Assembly: GCF_024609765.1 (NCBI RefSeq)
Contig: NZ_JANFDG010000006.1
Coordinates: forward strand, 124,001 to 188,000
DNA from: Shinella pollutisoli
GTDB lineage: Bacteria; Pseudomonadota; Alphaproteobacteria; Rhizobiales; Rhizobiaceae
Length of the DNA stretch: 64,000 nt
Direction: 5' to 3'
Shown here: piece by piece, positions 42,024 through 49,868 of the stretch
Position numbering within the stretch: position 1 is the stretch's first letter
Layout of the letters: the number at the start of each line of letters is the position of its first letter
The notes under the pieces: generated by a model
Database searches by the model: none
The model's input: the letters and a program-made list of their open reading frames with translations, nothing else
Told to the model about the DNA's origin: nothing
Program-made: the position numbers and the translations under genes

Positions 42024-42108
42024 GCGGTCGTGGCGGAATTGGTAGACGCGCAGCGTTGAGGTCGCTGTGGGGCAACCCGTGGAAGTTCGAGTCTTCTCGA
42101 CCGCACCA
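42024..42108 (+). tRNA. tRNA-Leu (anticodon GAG)
   Basis: This type II tRNA of 85 bases has the acceptor stem GCGGTCG/CGACCGC (42024-42030 and 42098-42104) and an encoded CCA (42106-42108) after discriminator A. The anticodon arm is CAGCG-TTGAGGT-CGCTG, giving anticodon GAG for CUU and CUC codons. A long variable arm (TGGGGCAACCCG) and the T-arm TTCGAGTC follow. A strong terminator starts three bases after the CCA. Confidence 0.97.
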
Positions 42109-42110
42109 AG

Positions 42111-42136
42111 AACCCGGCTTCGAGCCGGGTTTTTTG
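42111..42136 (+). terminator. Terminator of tRNA-Leu
   Basis: AACCCGGCT (42111-42119) pairs perfectly with AGCCGGGTT (42123-42131) over a TCG loop, and the T-run continues from 42130 to 42135. This is a textbook rho-independent terminator for the tRNA transcript. Confidence 0.92.
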
Positions 42137-42164
42137 TTGTTCCGTCCCGCCTGAGGAAGCGTGG

Positions 42165-42473
42165 TCAAGCGACCTGCGCGGCGGCTTCGACGATCTCGGG
42201 ATGCCGTTCGAGGACCTTCAGGAGGAGGCGTCCGGCAGGATCGGGGGACCGGCGTCCCTGTTCCCAGTTGCTGACGGTTGCCGCCGGTATGCCGAAGCGG
42301 CGCTCGAACTCTTTCGCGGACCTTGCGACTTTCTTGCGAATGGCGCGAATGCGCTCGGCCGGCATCGGATCGACGTTCACGGCTTCGAGTGCGATTTCGC
42401 CGCGCTTCCAGGCGAGGGCTTCCCTGAGGCCCTCCTCGATGGCGGTGCCGAGCTCGGTTCGCTTGTCAGTCAT
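42165..42473 (-). CDS. HigA/NadS-type helix-turn-helix antitoxin
   Basis: This 102-residue protein has an XRE-type helix-turn-helix in the second half: RKKVARSAKEFERRFGIPAATVSNWEQGRRSPDPAGRLLLKVLE. The first part (MTDKRTELGTAIEEGLREALAWKRGE) is an antitoxin-like helix that should wrap the toxin. It is the downstream gene of a toxin-first type II toxin-antitoxin locus, with AAGGAG as its ribosome-binding site inside the toxin 3' end. Palindromic operators upstream of the toxin suggest autoregulation. The antitoxin frame is intact, whereas the toxin is not. Confidence 0.85.
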   Translation of the reverse strand: MTDKRTELGTAIEEGLREALAWKRGEIALEAVNVDPMPAERIRAIRKKVARSAKEFERRFGIPAATVSNWEQGRRSPDPAGRLLLKVLERHPEIVEAAAQVA

Positions 42474-42788
42474 TGTTCAACTCCTTGATCAGGGCGAGCA
42501 GAGCCTTGCGATCGGCGCTCGAAAGATCGGCTTTCTCGTTCTTGGCGTAGGCTGTGAGCAGCAGGGCCATTCCTCGGAGATCATCAGGAAGTAGATGGCA
42601 CGCCCGCCTCCGCTCTTGCCGCGGCTACCGAGGCGGAAACGTATCTTGCGGATGCCGCCGAGCCCCTGAATGACGTCGCCGGCCGCAGGATTGGAGGCGA
42701 TCGCCTGTTCCACGGCCATCATGTCGGCCGCCGAGGCGCCGATCCGTTTCATGTCCTTCAGATAGCGCCTGGTTCGGACGACCTTCAT
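42466..42788 (-). pseudogene. RelE/HigB-type toxin, frameshifted
   Basis: Residues 1-73 read a good RelE-type toxin (MKVVRTRRYLKDMKRIGASA... GRAIYFLMISEE). Then the frame shifts at about 42570, where GAA-TGG is read instead of the expected GAA-ATG, so one A is missing from an A-run. As read, the protein ends in an unrelated basic tail with its stop at 42489. Restoring the base gives MALLLTAYAKNEKADLSSAD and then a stop at 42466, overlapping the antitoxin start by eight bases, and the normal length of about 107 residues. A sequencing error, a silenced toxin or phase variation are the options. Confidence 0.75.
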
Positions 42789-42797
42789 GGGTCCATA

Positions 42798-42843
42798 TAC
42801 GCCATCGGCGTATTCTTCGCAAAGAAAATACGCCAATAGCGTA
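42798..42843 (-). promoter_or_regulatory. Paired palindromic operators of the toxin-antitoxin locus
   Basis: TACGC-N5-GCGTA occurs twice, at 42798-42812 and 42829-42843, with centres 31 bases apart (about three helical turns). They lie between 10 and 55 bases upstream of the toxin start, over the expected promoter. Binding by the HigA-type antitoxin is inferred from the location. Confidence 0.65.
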
Positions 42844-42858
42844 AATTCATGCGCCGGT

Positions 42859-43353
42859 TCAATCCCGCATCTTCCGATATCTCTTGACGATCCGCTCCCG
42901 CTTCAGCCGCGACAGGCGCTCGATCCAGAAGATGCCGTCGAGCTGGTCGATCTCGTGCTGCAGGCAGACGGACAGCAGGCCGCCCGCTTCCTCGACATGC
43001 TCCCCGCCCGAGAGGTCGCGATAGCGGACGCGCACGCGGGCGGGGCGCTCGACGGTGTCGGTGACGCCGGGCATGGAGACGCTGCCCTCGGCGTGCTGCG
43101 CGGTCTCGGGCGAGGACCACTCGATCGCCGGGTTGACGTAGACGCGGGTGGAGGCGGGACCGTCGAGCTCGATGACGACCAGCCGCTCGAGGATGCCCGC
43201 ATGGGCGGCGGTGATGCCGATGCCGGGAGCGGCGCGCATCGTCTCGGCGAGGTCCGCCGCAAGCGTCGCGAGGCGGGCGTCGAAGCGGCCGATCTCGACC
43301 GAGCGGGCCTTCAGCCGCGGGTCGGGATAGCGCAGGATGGGAAGGGGTGCCAT
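42859..43353 (-). CDS. Peptide deformylase-like protein with degenerate active site
   Basis: This 164-residue protein has the peptide deformylase fold and all three motif regions, but key residues are changed. Motif 1 reads GIGITAAHAG (active-site Gln is His). Motif 2 reads EGSVSMPG (metal-ligand Cys is Ser). Motif 3 reads LQHEIDQLDG (second metal-ligand His is Gln). The first His and the catalytic Glu remain. It probably does not deformylate N-formylmethionine in the usual way. It stands alone, unlinked to fmt. A true def gene is presumed elsewhere in the genome. Confidence 0.85.
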   Translation of the reverse strand: MAPLPILRYPDPRLKARSVEIGRFDARLATLAADLAETMRAAPGIGITAAHAGILERLVVIELDGPASTRVYVNPAIEWSSPETAQHAEGSVSMPGVTDTVERPARVRVRYRDLSGGEHVEEAGGLLSVCLQHEIDQLDGIFWIERLSRLKRERIVKRYRKMRD

Positions 43354-43502
43354 GGGGTCTCCGCCGGATCGTTCCGCCGTTCCTTCCTAGCCGATCCGGG
43401 CTCGCCGGAAAACACCATGGAGCCCATGTAATTTTCATGACATTGCAACAGCTTGCGCATTTTTTTCGGCAGCGCCGCCATTTGCCGTTTTCGGTGGTGG
43501 AC

Positions 43503-43597
43503 CGGAGACGCTCTTTGCTTTAGCACGAAGGCGGTAGGCCCGCTGGGCCGTCCGGAACCCTCTATGCAGCTTCGTCGTCTCCGCTCCGCCGAAAGGC
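43503..43597 (+). ncRNA. Structured leader of mgtE (candidate cis-regulatory RNA)
   Basis: A nested set of helices lies 35 to 130 bases before mgtE. P1 is CGGAGACG (43503-43510) with CGTCTCCG (43576-43583). P2 is ACGAAG (43525-43530) with CTTCGT (43570-43575), stacked directly on P1 at the 3' side. P3 is GGCCC-GCT-GGGCC (43537-43549). A small GCC-GAAA-GGC GNRA hairpin follows at 43588-43597. The leader precedes a magnesium transporter, so Mg sensing is a reasonable hypothesis. I could not match it to the M-box or another known class by eye. Confidence 0.5.
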
Positions 43598-43631
43598 CGG
43601 ACAGGACGCATTCCCCCGGAGGAACGGCCCG

Positions 43632-45062
43632 ATGGAAAACGCCGGCGACGACGACCGCACCGCGCAGGAGGACCGCGCGCACCTGCCCTTCGAGGGCGAG
43701 GACATCTATGCCGAGGACGGCTCGATCCGCTCCGACTTCCTCATGCATGTCGGCGCGGCGATCGCCGACCGCGACCTCCTGTTCCTGCGCCGGCACGTGG
43801 CGCGGCTGCACGAATCGGAGATGGGCGACCTCCTGGAGGCGATCCAGCCGGAGCAGCGCCGCCAGCTCGTCTCGCTGCTCGGCGCCGACTTCGACCTCGC
43901 GGCGCTGACCGAGGTCGACGAGGCGATCCGCCTCGACATCGTCGAGCACCTGCCGAACGAGCAGCTCGCCGCCGCCCTCGGCGAGATGGATTCGGACGAC
44001 GCCGTCTACATCCTGGAGGACCTCGACCAGAAGGACCAGGAGGAGATCCTCTCCAAGCTGCCCTTCACCGAGCGCATCCGGCTCCGCCGCTCGCTCGACT
44101 ATCCGGAGAGCACCGCCGGCCGGCGCATGCAGACGGAATTCGTCGCCGTGCCGCCCTTCTGGACGGTCGGCCAGACGATCGACTACATGCGCGAGGACGG
44201 CGACCTGCCGGAGAGCTTCTCGCAGATCTTCGTCATCGACCCGACCTTCCGGCTCCTCGGCGCCGTCGACCTCGACCGCATCCTGCGCGCCAAGCGCGGC
44301 ACGAAGGTCGAGGCGATCATGCGCGAGACGAACCATCCGATCCCCGCCGAGATGGACCAGGAGGAGGCCGCCCAGCTCTTCGAGCAGTACGACCTTCTCT
44401 CCGCCGCCGTCGTCGACGAGAACGGCCGCCTCGTCGGCGTGCTCACCATCGACGACGTCGTCGACGTCATCCAGGAGGAGGCGGAGGAGGACCTGATGCG
44501 TCTCGGCGGCGTCGGCGACGAGGAGCTGTCGGACACCACCATCGAGACCGTGCGCTCGCGCGCGCCGTGGCTGCTCGTCAACCTGCTGACGGCCTTCGTC
44601 GCGGCCTCCGTCATCTCGCTGTTCGAGGCGACGATCGAGGAGATCGTGGCGCTTGCCGTGCTGATGCCGATCGTCGCCGGCATGGGCGGCAATGCCGGCT
44701 CGCAGACGATGACCGTGACGGTGCGCGCGCTCGCCACCCGCAACCTCGACATCCACAACGCCTGGCGCGTCGTGCGCCGCGAGGCGGGCGTCGGCATCCT
44801 GCACGGCGTCGCCTTCGGCCTCATGATCGGCCTCGTCGCGGGCGTCTGGTTCCACGATCCCAACATCGGCGGCGTCATCGCCGCCGCCATGCTGATCAAC
44901 ATGACGGCGGCGGCACTCGCCGGCATCGCCATCCCGCTCTTCCTCGACCGGGCGGGCGCCGACCCCGCCGTCTCGTCGGCCGTCTTCGTGACGGCGGTCA
45001 CCGACATCGTCGGCTTCTTCGCCTTCCTCGGGATCGCCACCTGGTGGTTCGCGCTGCGCTGA
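43632..45062 (+). CDS. mgtE: Magnesium transporter MgtE
   Basis: This 476-residue Mg channel has an N-terminal superhelical MgtE_N domain (about 30-140, with LPNEQLAAALGEMDSDDAVYIL), two CBS domains (about 160-290) that sense cytosolic Mg, and a membrane domain of five helices (about 310-476). The pore signature is MPIVAGMGGNAGSQTMTVTVRALAT, where the asparagine-rich loop and acidic residues sit. The ATG at 43632 has GGAGGAAC upstream. Its leader is structured. Confidence 0.95.
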   Translation: MENAGDDDRTAQEDRAHLPFEGEDIYAEDGSIRSDFLMHVGAAIADRDLLFLRRHVARLHESEMGDLLEAIQPEQRRQLVSLLGADFDLAALTEVDEAIRLDIVEHLPNEQLAAALGEMDSDDAVYILEDLDQKDQEEILSKLPFTERIRLRRSLDYPESTAGRRMQTEFVAVPPFWTVGQTIDYMREDGDLPESFSQIFVIDPTFRLLGAVDLDRILRAKRGTKVEAIMRETNHPIPAEMDQEEAAQLFEQYDLLSAAVVDENGRLVGVLTIDDVVDVIQEEAEEDLMRLGGVGDEELSDTTIETVRSRAPWLLVNLLTAFVAASVISLFEATIEEIVALAVLMPIVAGMGGNAGSQTMTVTVRALATRNLDIHNAWRVVRREAGVGILHGVAFGLMIGLVAGVWFHDPNIGGVIAAAMLINMTAAALAGIAIPLFLDRAGADPAVSSAVFVTAVTDIVGFFAFLGIATWWFALR

Positions 45063-45064
45063 AA

Positions 45065-45093
45065 ATTGACTTGTACGTAAAAGTCAATAGAAT
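45065..45093 (+). promoter_or_regulatory. Promoter and operator of the MerR-family gene
   Basis: ATTGACTT (45065-45072) and AAGTCAAT (45081-45088) form a perfect inverted repeat. It overlaps a promoter with -35 TTGACT (45066-45071) and -10 TAGAAT (45088-45093), 16 bases apart. The pattern TTGACTTGTACGTAAAAGTC continues to TTGACGTTTACGTAAACGTC-like operators of LiuR-type MerR proteins. Autoregulation is inferred. Confidence 0.65.
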
Positions 45094-45123
45094 GGGCGCC
45101 CGCGGAACGGGAGCCGGGCAGGC

Positions 45124-45510
45124 GTGGACAAATACTATACCATAACCGAGTTGACGCGCGAGTTCGGGGTCTCGACCCGGACGCTGCGCTTCTACGAGGA
45201 CGAGGGGCTGATCCATCCCGAGCGGCGCGGGCGCACGCGGCTCTTCCGCCCGGCCGACCGCCGGCTGATCCAGGAGATCCTGCGCGGGCGGCGCATCGGC
45301 CTCACCATCGCCGAGATCCGCGAGATCATCCGCGTCTACAAGGACCCGCCGGGCGAGGTGGGCCAGCTCGAGCTGCTGATGAAGAAGGTGAACGAGAAGC
45401 GCGACGAGCTGCGCCAGAAGCGGCGCGACATCGACGAGACGCTCGCCGAGCTCGACAATGTCGAGGAGGCCTGCCTGACGCGGCTCGCCGAGATCGGCGT
45501 CGGCACCTGA
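45124..45510 (+). CDS. MerR-family regulator (LiuR-like)
   Basis: This 128-residue regulator has a MerR DNA-binding domain (YTITELTREFGVSTRTLRFYEDEGL, wing with RLFRPADRRLIQEILRGRRIGLTIAEIREII) and a coiled-coil dimer helix (KKVNEKRDELRQKRRDIDETLAELDNVE). It has no metal-binding cysteine pair, so it does not look like a metal sensor; the closest group is the LiuR/fatty-acid-degradation type. The GTG start at 45124 has no strong site. No degradation genes follow on this strand. Confidence 0.82.
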   Translation: MDKYYTITELTREFGVSTRTLRFYEDEGLIHPERRGRTRLFRPADRRLIQEILRGRRIGLTIAEIREIIRVYKDPPGEVGQLELLMKKVNEKRDELRQKRRDIDETLAELDNVEEACLTRLAEIGVGT

Positions 45511-45571
45511 TTTCCTCTTGTCTCCCGCAATTCCGGAGGCGAAACCGCTTCATGCCGTTGCTGGGATTGCG

Positions 45572-46045
45572 CTAGATCCAGCACGTCGTGTCGTGGCGGT
45601 AGCGCTCGAAATCGATGCCGAAGCGCGACAGCAGGTGCAGCTCCTCGCGGCGGATCGCCACCAGATGGGTGACGGCGGCGGCCGGGATCGCCACGATCAG
45701 GCACCAGGGATTGAGCAGGATCAGGCCCAGGCCGGCCGTCGCCAGCGTATAGCCGAGATAGATGGGATTGCGGGTGAAGCGGTAGGGGCCGCTCGTCACG
45801 AGATGGGTCGAGCAGCGGTTCGGCAGGATCGTCGTGTGGCAGTCGAGCAGCGTGCGCATCGCCCAGACGTCGAGCACGGCGGCGGAGGCGATCAGCAGGG
45901 CGCCGACGCCGCGCGCCGCGAGCACGTGGTCCTCGGCGACCGAGAGCGGCACGAGCGCCTGGAGCAGGAAGGCTGCCGCGATCGCCAGACCGTAGATGAA
46001 CGGCGGCCAGGGGAAGACGAGCGGCTTCATGCGATAGGCGTTCAT
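45572..46045 (-). CDS. Isoprenylcysteine carboxyl methyltransferase family protein
   Basis: This 157-residue membrane protein has four or five helices. The conserved TSGPYRFTRNPIYLGYTL region and the C-terminal RREELHLLSRFGIDFERYRHDT segment are typical of the ICMT/PEMT-like family with the SAM-binding RHP- and EE-type motifs (here TRNP and REE). Substrate is unknown. It follows the DUF1624 gene after four bases, so the two are cotranscribed. Confidence 0.82.
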   Translation of the reverse strand: MNAYRMKPLVFPWPPFIYGLAIAAAFLLQALVPLSVAEDHVLAARGVGALLIASAAVLDVWAMRTLLDCHTTILPNRCSTHLVTSGPYRFTRNPIYLGYTLATAGLGLILLNPWCLIVAIPAAAVTHLVAIRREELHLLSRFGIDFERYRHDTTCWI

Positions 46046-46049
46046 GATC

Positions 46050-47087
46050 CTACTCCTTCAGGTCGGTCTGCGTTTCCGCGTCTGCCGTGCACTGCGCGGA
46101 GATCGCCGTGATGCGGTCGTCCTTCGCCACGTCGATCGCCCCGCGCGTCAGGTCGGCAAACAGGTTCCGTTCCGTCAGCCGGTCGAGCGTGCACTCGCAG
46201 AAGCGGCCGCAGAAACCGGCGCCGCGCTCCGCCTCGCAGGCGCGCGTGCAGCTCGCGCGATAGCCCGCGACCGGATCGGCCGCGGGTGCGGGAACCGCCA
46301 GCGAGACGCCGTAGAGGAGGGCGATCAGCACCGGTTGATGGATAAGGTAGATGGCGAGACTGTGGCGCCCGGCCGCCGCGAGCAGGGTTTTCCACCGCGC
46401 GGTGACGGTCTCTTTCGTCGCAGCCAGCCGGGCCGGGATCGTGCTTGCAACGAGGAGGCGGCCGGCGCCGATGCCGGCGAGGAAGGGCGCGAGCCAGGGC
46501 AGCAGCGGCACGTAGTCGTTGGAGCGCGGGATCTGCGTCGAGAGCCCCACCCACCAGAGCGCCGGATGGTCGAAGAGCGGCGCGCGCAGGTAGAGCGGTG
46601 CCATGGCCGCGGCGGCGGCGGCGGCGAAGGTGAGGGCGGCGGGAAGCCTCAGGAAGAGGAGGCCGATCACGCTTGCGGCGGCGATCGCGTGCAGGATGCC
46701 GAAGAAGATGAAGGTCTCGCGGAAGGCGAACCAGGTGCCGACGGTGACGAGGGCCGCGGCGGCGGCAATCTTCGCGAGCCGGATCAGGAAGGGCCTTGCC
46801 CGCACCCCGTCGCCATGGCCCAGCACGAGGCTGAGGCCGGCGAGGAACAGGAAGCTGCCGGCGATCAGGCGCGCGAAGAGCCGCCAGCCGCCGGTGCCCG
46901 CCGTGCCGGGCTCGACATAGCCGAAATATTCGAGGTCCCAGGTGAAGTGGTAGACCGCCATGGCGAGGAGCGCGAAGCCGCGCAGCCGGTCGATCGCCGG
47001 CAGGCGCGGCCGGCGGCGCGGTCGCGCGCCGTCCTCCGCAAGCCTGCCGTCGAGAATCGTGGTCGTCATGGGTCGTGGTCGCCGCAT
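46050..47087 (-). CDS. DUF1624 / heparan-alpha-glucosaminide acetyltransferase-like membrane protein
   Basis: This protein of about 345 residues has around ten hydrophobic segments and starts the fold with PAIDRLRGFALLAMAVYHFTWDLEYFG, the family's catalytic-domain signature. RHSLAIYLIHQPVLI is near the end of the membrane part. A cysteine-rich tail follows (TRACEAERGAGFCGRFCECT), probably an extracytoplasmic disulfide-bonded segment. The start is unclear among ATGs at 47108, 47087 and 47069; 47087 has GGAACGAAG upstream. Function is likely acyl transfer to a polysaccharide or glycolipid, inferred from the family. Confidence 0.8.
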   Translation of the reverse strand: MRRPRPMTTTILDGRLAEDGARPRRRPRLPAIDRLRGFALLAMAVYHFTWDLEYFGYVEPGTAGTGGWRLFARLIAGSFLFLAGLSLVLGHGDGVRARPFLIRLAKIAAAAALVTVGTWFAFRETFIFFGILHAIAAASVIGLLFLRLPAALTFAAAAAAAMAPLYLRAPLFDHPALWWVGLSTQIPRSNDYVPLLPWLAPFLAGIGAGRLLVASTIPARLAATKETVTARWKTLLAAAGRHSLAIYLIHQPVLIALLYGVSLAVPAPAADPVAGYRASCTRACEAERGAGFCGRFCECTLDRLTERNLFADLTRGAIDVAKDDRITAISAQCTADAETQTDLKE

Positions 47088-47166
47088 CGCTTCGTTCCGG
47101 AGGATCATGCGCCGCCAACCTTGCGCCGGGCGGATGGCCGAAAAGGGGCCGGCGGGGAGGGTGGTC

Positions 47167-47856
47167 TCAGTCCGAGCCCTCGAGCACGGCCCGGCGCGCC
47201 TCGGAATAGAACTGCCGGCGCACCAGCACGACGATGATCGCCGCCGTCGTCGCCATGAAGAGATAGGGGCTGACGAACCAGCCGAGATAGCCGATGGAGA
47301 GGAAGATCGCCCGCAGCCCCTTGTTGAAGTGCTTTGCCGCCAGGATGTTCATGCGGATGACCTTGTCGGCGGCACGCGCCGCCGCCTCCGGGTCCTTGTC
47401 CACCTCGGAGCTCATCGGGATCGCGCCGAGCAGGATGGTGCAGTAGTTGAACAGCCTGTAGGACCAGCCGAACTTGAAGAAGGCGTAGCCGAAGATGCAG
47501 GCGAGCCCGCCCACCTTCATCTCGAAGCCGGTCCGTCCGCCGCGGAAGACGCCGGGCAGGTCGTCGAAGATGGCGAAGACCTGATCGGTGGCGCCGAGCA
47601 GCGCGAAGCAGCTTCCGAGCGCGAACATCGAGGTGGAGGCGAAGAAGGCCGTGCCGTTCTGCAGGCCCGCCATGATCTGCGTGTCGATCATGCGCAGGTC
47701 GCGCTTCACCGCGTTGCGGATCCAGGCCGCGCGCTGCGCGCTCATGGCGCGCGTCAGGCTCACGCGGCTGAACAGCCGCGCCCGGTCCGTGACCCACGAA
47801 TAGGCGGTCCACAGGACGAGGAAGAAACCGAGGGCGGTGAAGTCGGCGGCGCTCAT
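47167..47856 (-). CDS. DUF599 membrane protein
   Basis: This 229-residue protein has about four transmembrane helices and matches DUF599. Signatures are RAAWIRNAVKRDLRMIDTQIMAGLQNGTAFFASTSMFALG and NILAAKHFNKGLRAIFLSIGYLGWFVSPY. Function is unknown. The ATG at 47856 is preceded by AAAAGGC. It is separated by 79 bases from the DUF1624 gene and may start its own transcript from the 270-base region upstream. Confidence 0.85.
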   Translation of the reverse strand: MSAADFTALGFFLVLWTAYSWVTDRARLFSRVSLTRAMSAQRAAWIRNAVKRDLRMIDTQIMAGLQNGTAFFASTSMFALGSCFALLGATDQVFAIFDDLPGVFRGGRTGFEMKVGGLACIFGYAFFKFGWSYRLFNYCTILLGAIPMSSEVDKDPEAAARAADKVIRMNILAAKHFNKGLRAIFLSIGYLGWFVSPYLFMATTAAIIVVLVRRQFYSEARRAVLEGSD

Positions 47857-48128
47857 ATGAAAGCCTTTTGCCACGGTTCGGGCGATTTGCAAGCGGTGAG
47901 CGCGGGTGCGGCAGCCGGCGTTCAGACTTTGGGCGGAACGCGGGCGGGGCGGTCCCGCCGCAATCGTCTGATTCCGCAGGCGCCATGCGCGGGACGCGGG
48001 GCTACCATGTGCATAACGCCACGGTTTCGCCACTTTTCCCGATTGCGGTTTCACCAATTCTTCATTAAGAGAGGCGCCATGCAGGGGCGGCGTCGCCGCT
48101 GCGATCGTATCCTTCACACGGGGAAATC

Positions 48129-48230
48129 ATGGAAAGCACCGTTCAGAAATCCTGCTGGGGCGTAACCGTCCGTGCAGTCATCGGTTTTGCGACCGTCCTC
48201 ATGGTCGCCTACCTCTTCGGTGGTGTCTGA
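48129..48230 (+). CDS. Very small membrane protein (33 residues)
   Basis: A 33-codon ORF begins at 48129 behind GGGGAA and encodes a short polar head (MESTVQKSCWG) and a single transmembrane helix (VRAVIGFATVLMVAYLFGGV). It is followed, 26 bases after the stop, by a perfect 11-bp stem terminator, so it forms its own short transcription unit. I recognise no family. Reading frame, ribosome-binding site, hydrophobic helix and dedicated terminator together support it. A second ORF of 28 codons (48079-48165) with AGAGAGG upstream overlaps it in another frame. Confidence 0.6.
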   Translation: MESTVQKSCWGVTVRAVIGFATVLMVAYLFGGV

Positions 48231-48256
48231 AGCACCTGACAGTGACTCTCTTGTCG

Positions 48257-48285
48257 AACGGCGCGCCCCTCCCAGGCGCGCCGTT
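48257..48285 (+). terminator. Terminator after the 33-residue ORF
   Basis: AACGGCGCGCC (48257-48267) pairs perfectly with GGCGCGCCGTT (48275-48285) over CCTCCCA. A short T-run continues to 48286. It ends the small transcription unit 48129-48230. Confidence 0.8.
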
Positions 48286-48413
48286 TCGATTCCGGCGGGG
48301 CAGAATGTCGCGCCTGTAAAACCCGATGTCGGGAGATCGCCTTACGTCCGGCGCATGATAACGTAGCTTGGCGACAAGGGCCTGAGGCCTTCGCAGGCAG
48401 GAGAAGTGCGGGA

Positions 48414-49814
48414 ATGTTTCTTTCGGTGTTCGACGTCTTCAAGATCGGGATCGGCCCGTCGAGTTCGCATACGATGGGCCCGATGTCGGCCGCCAACCGC
48501 TTCCTCGACCTGATCCTGTCCCCGGACTGGCCGCGGCCGGCGGGCGCGCAGGTGACGGCGATCCGCATGAGCCTGCACGGTTCGCTCGCCTATACCGGCG
48601 TCGGCCACGGTTCGGACCGCGCCGTCGTCCTCGGCCTGATGGGGGAGAAGCCCGATACCGTCGATCCCGACCGGATGGACGCGATCGTCGCGGAGGTCGA
48701 GCGCACCGGCCGGATCACCCCGCCCGGCCATCCGGGCTACGCCTTCCAGCCGAAGACCGACCTGATCTTCGACAAGAAGAACCCGCTGCCCGGCCATGCC
48801 AACGGCATGACCTTCTCCGCCTTCGACCGCGACGACCGCCTCCTCCTGAAGCGCATCTACTATTCCGTCGGCGGCGGCTTCGTCGTGACGGACACCGAGC
48901 TGGAGGCGATGCGCGCCGATAAGGGCCGGGCGCCGGGCAAGAGGGTGCCGTTCCCCTTCGCCACCGCCAGGCAGATGCTGGAGATGGCGGAGCGCTCCGG
49001 CCTCACCATCGCGCAGATGAAGCGGGCGAACGAGGAGGCCACGATGCCGCGCGAGGCGCTCGACGCCGGGCTCGACCGCATCTGGGGCGCGATGAAGAGC
49101 TGCATCGACCGCGGCCTCAGGAACGAGGGCATCATGCCCGGCGGGCTGAAGGTGCGGCGCCGGGCGAAGTCGATCCACGACAAGCTGCAGGAGGAGTGGC
49201 GCTCCAACAAGGCCAATCCGCTGCTCGCCAACGACTGGCTCAGCGTCTACGCCATGGCCGTCAACGAGGAGAACGCGGCGGGCGGCCGCGTCGTCACCTC
49301 GCCCACCAACGGGGCGGCCGGCGTCGTGCCGGCGACGATCCGCTACTACCTGCATTTCCACGAGGACGCCGACGATGCGGGCATCCGCGACTACCTGCTG
49401 ACGGCGGCGGCGATCGGCGGCATCATCAAGCACAATGCCTCGATCTCCGGCGCCGAGGTCGGCTGCCAGGGCGAGGTGGGCTCCGCCTCGGCGATGGCCG
49501 CGGCCGGCCTCGCCGCGGTGATGGGCGGCACGCCGGAGCAGGTGGAGAACGCCGCCGAGATCGCGCTGGAGCATCATCTCGGCATGACCTGCGACCCGAT
49601 CGCCGGCCTCGTCCAGGTGCCCTGCATCGAGCGCAACGCGCTCGGCGCGGTCAAGGCGGTGACGGCCGCCTCGCTCGCCATCAAGGGCGACGGCACGCAT
49701 TTCGTGCCGCTCGACGCCTGCATCGAGACGATGCGCCAGACCGGCGTCGACATGAACGAGAAATACAAGGAGACCTCCACCGGCGGGCTCGCCGTCAACG
49801 TGGTGGAATGTTGA
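48414..49814 (+). CDS. sdaA: L-serine ammonia-lyase (iron-sulfur type, single chain)
   Basis: This 466-residue enzyme deaminates serine to pyruvate with a [4Fe-4S] cluster. The N-terminal beta domain starts [24 protein letters not shown]. The alpha domain has [12 protein letters not shown], and the cluster cysteines are in EVGCQGEVG and [19 protein letters not shown] terminal cysteine (VVEC) is the usual tail that enters the active site. The Fe-S supply would come from the suf system at 16.7-24.1 kb. Confidence 0.95.
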   Translation: MFLSVFDVFKIGIGPSSSHTMGPMSAANRFLDLILSPDWPRPAGAQVTAIRMSLHGSLAYTGVGHGSDRAVVLGLMGEKPDTVDPDRMDAIVAEVERTGRITPPGHPGYAFQPKTDLIFDKKNPLPGHANGMTFSAFDRDDRLLLKRIYYSVGGGFVVTDTELEAMRADKGRAPGKRVPFPFATARQMLEMAERSGLTIAQMKRANEEATMPREALDAGLDRIWGAMKSCIDRGLRNEGIMPGGLKVRRRAKSIHDKLQEEWRSNKANPLLANDWLSVYAMAVNEENAAGGRVVTSPTNGAAGVVPATIRYYLHFHEDADDAGIRDYLLTAAAIGGIIKHNASISGAEVGCQGEVGSASAMAAAGLAAVMGGTPEQVENAAEIALEHHLGMTCDPIAGLVQVPCIERNALGAVKAVTAASLAIKGDGTHFVPLDACIETMRQTGVDMNEKYKETSTGGLAVNVVEC

Positions 49815-49868
49815 CGCACCCCTGCGGCGGACCCTTGACCCGGCCGCCGCAAGGGCGTTGAAAGAGGC

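Noticed and set aside
42024-42850. tRNA-Leu as an integration site for an island carrying the toxin-antitoxin genes
   Set aside because: No integrase and no duplicated tRNA 3' end were found within the next kilobase, and the composition is ordinary.
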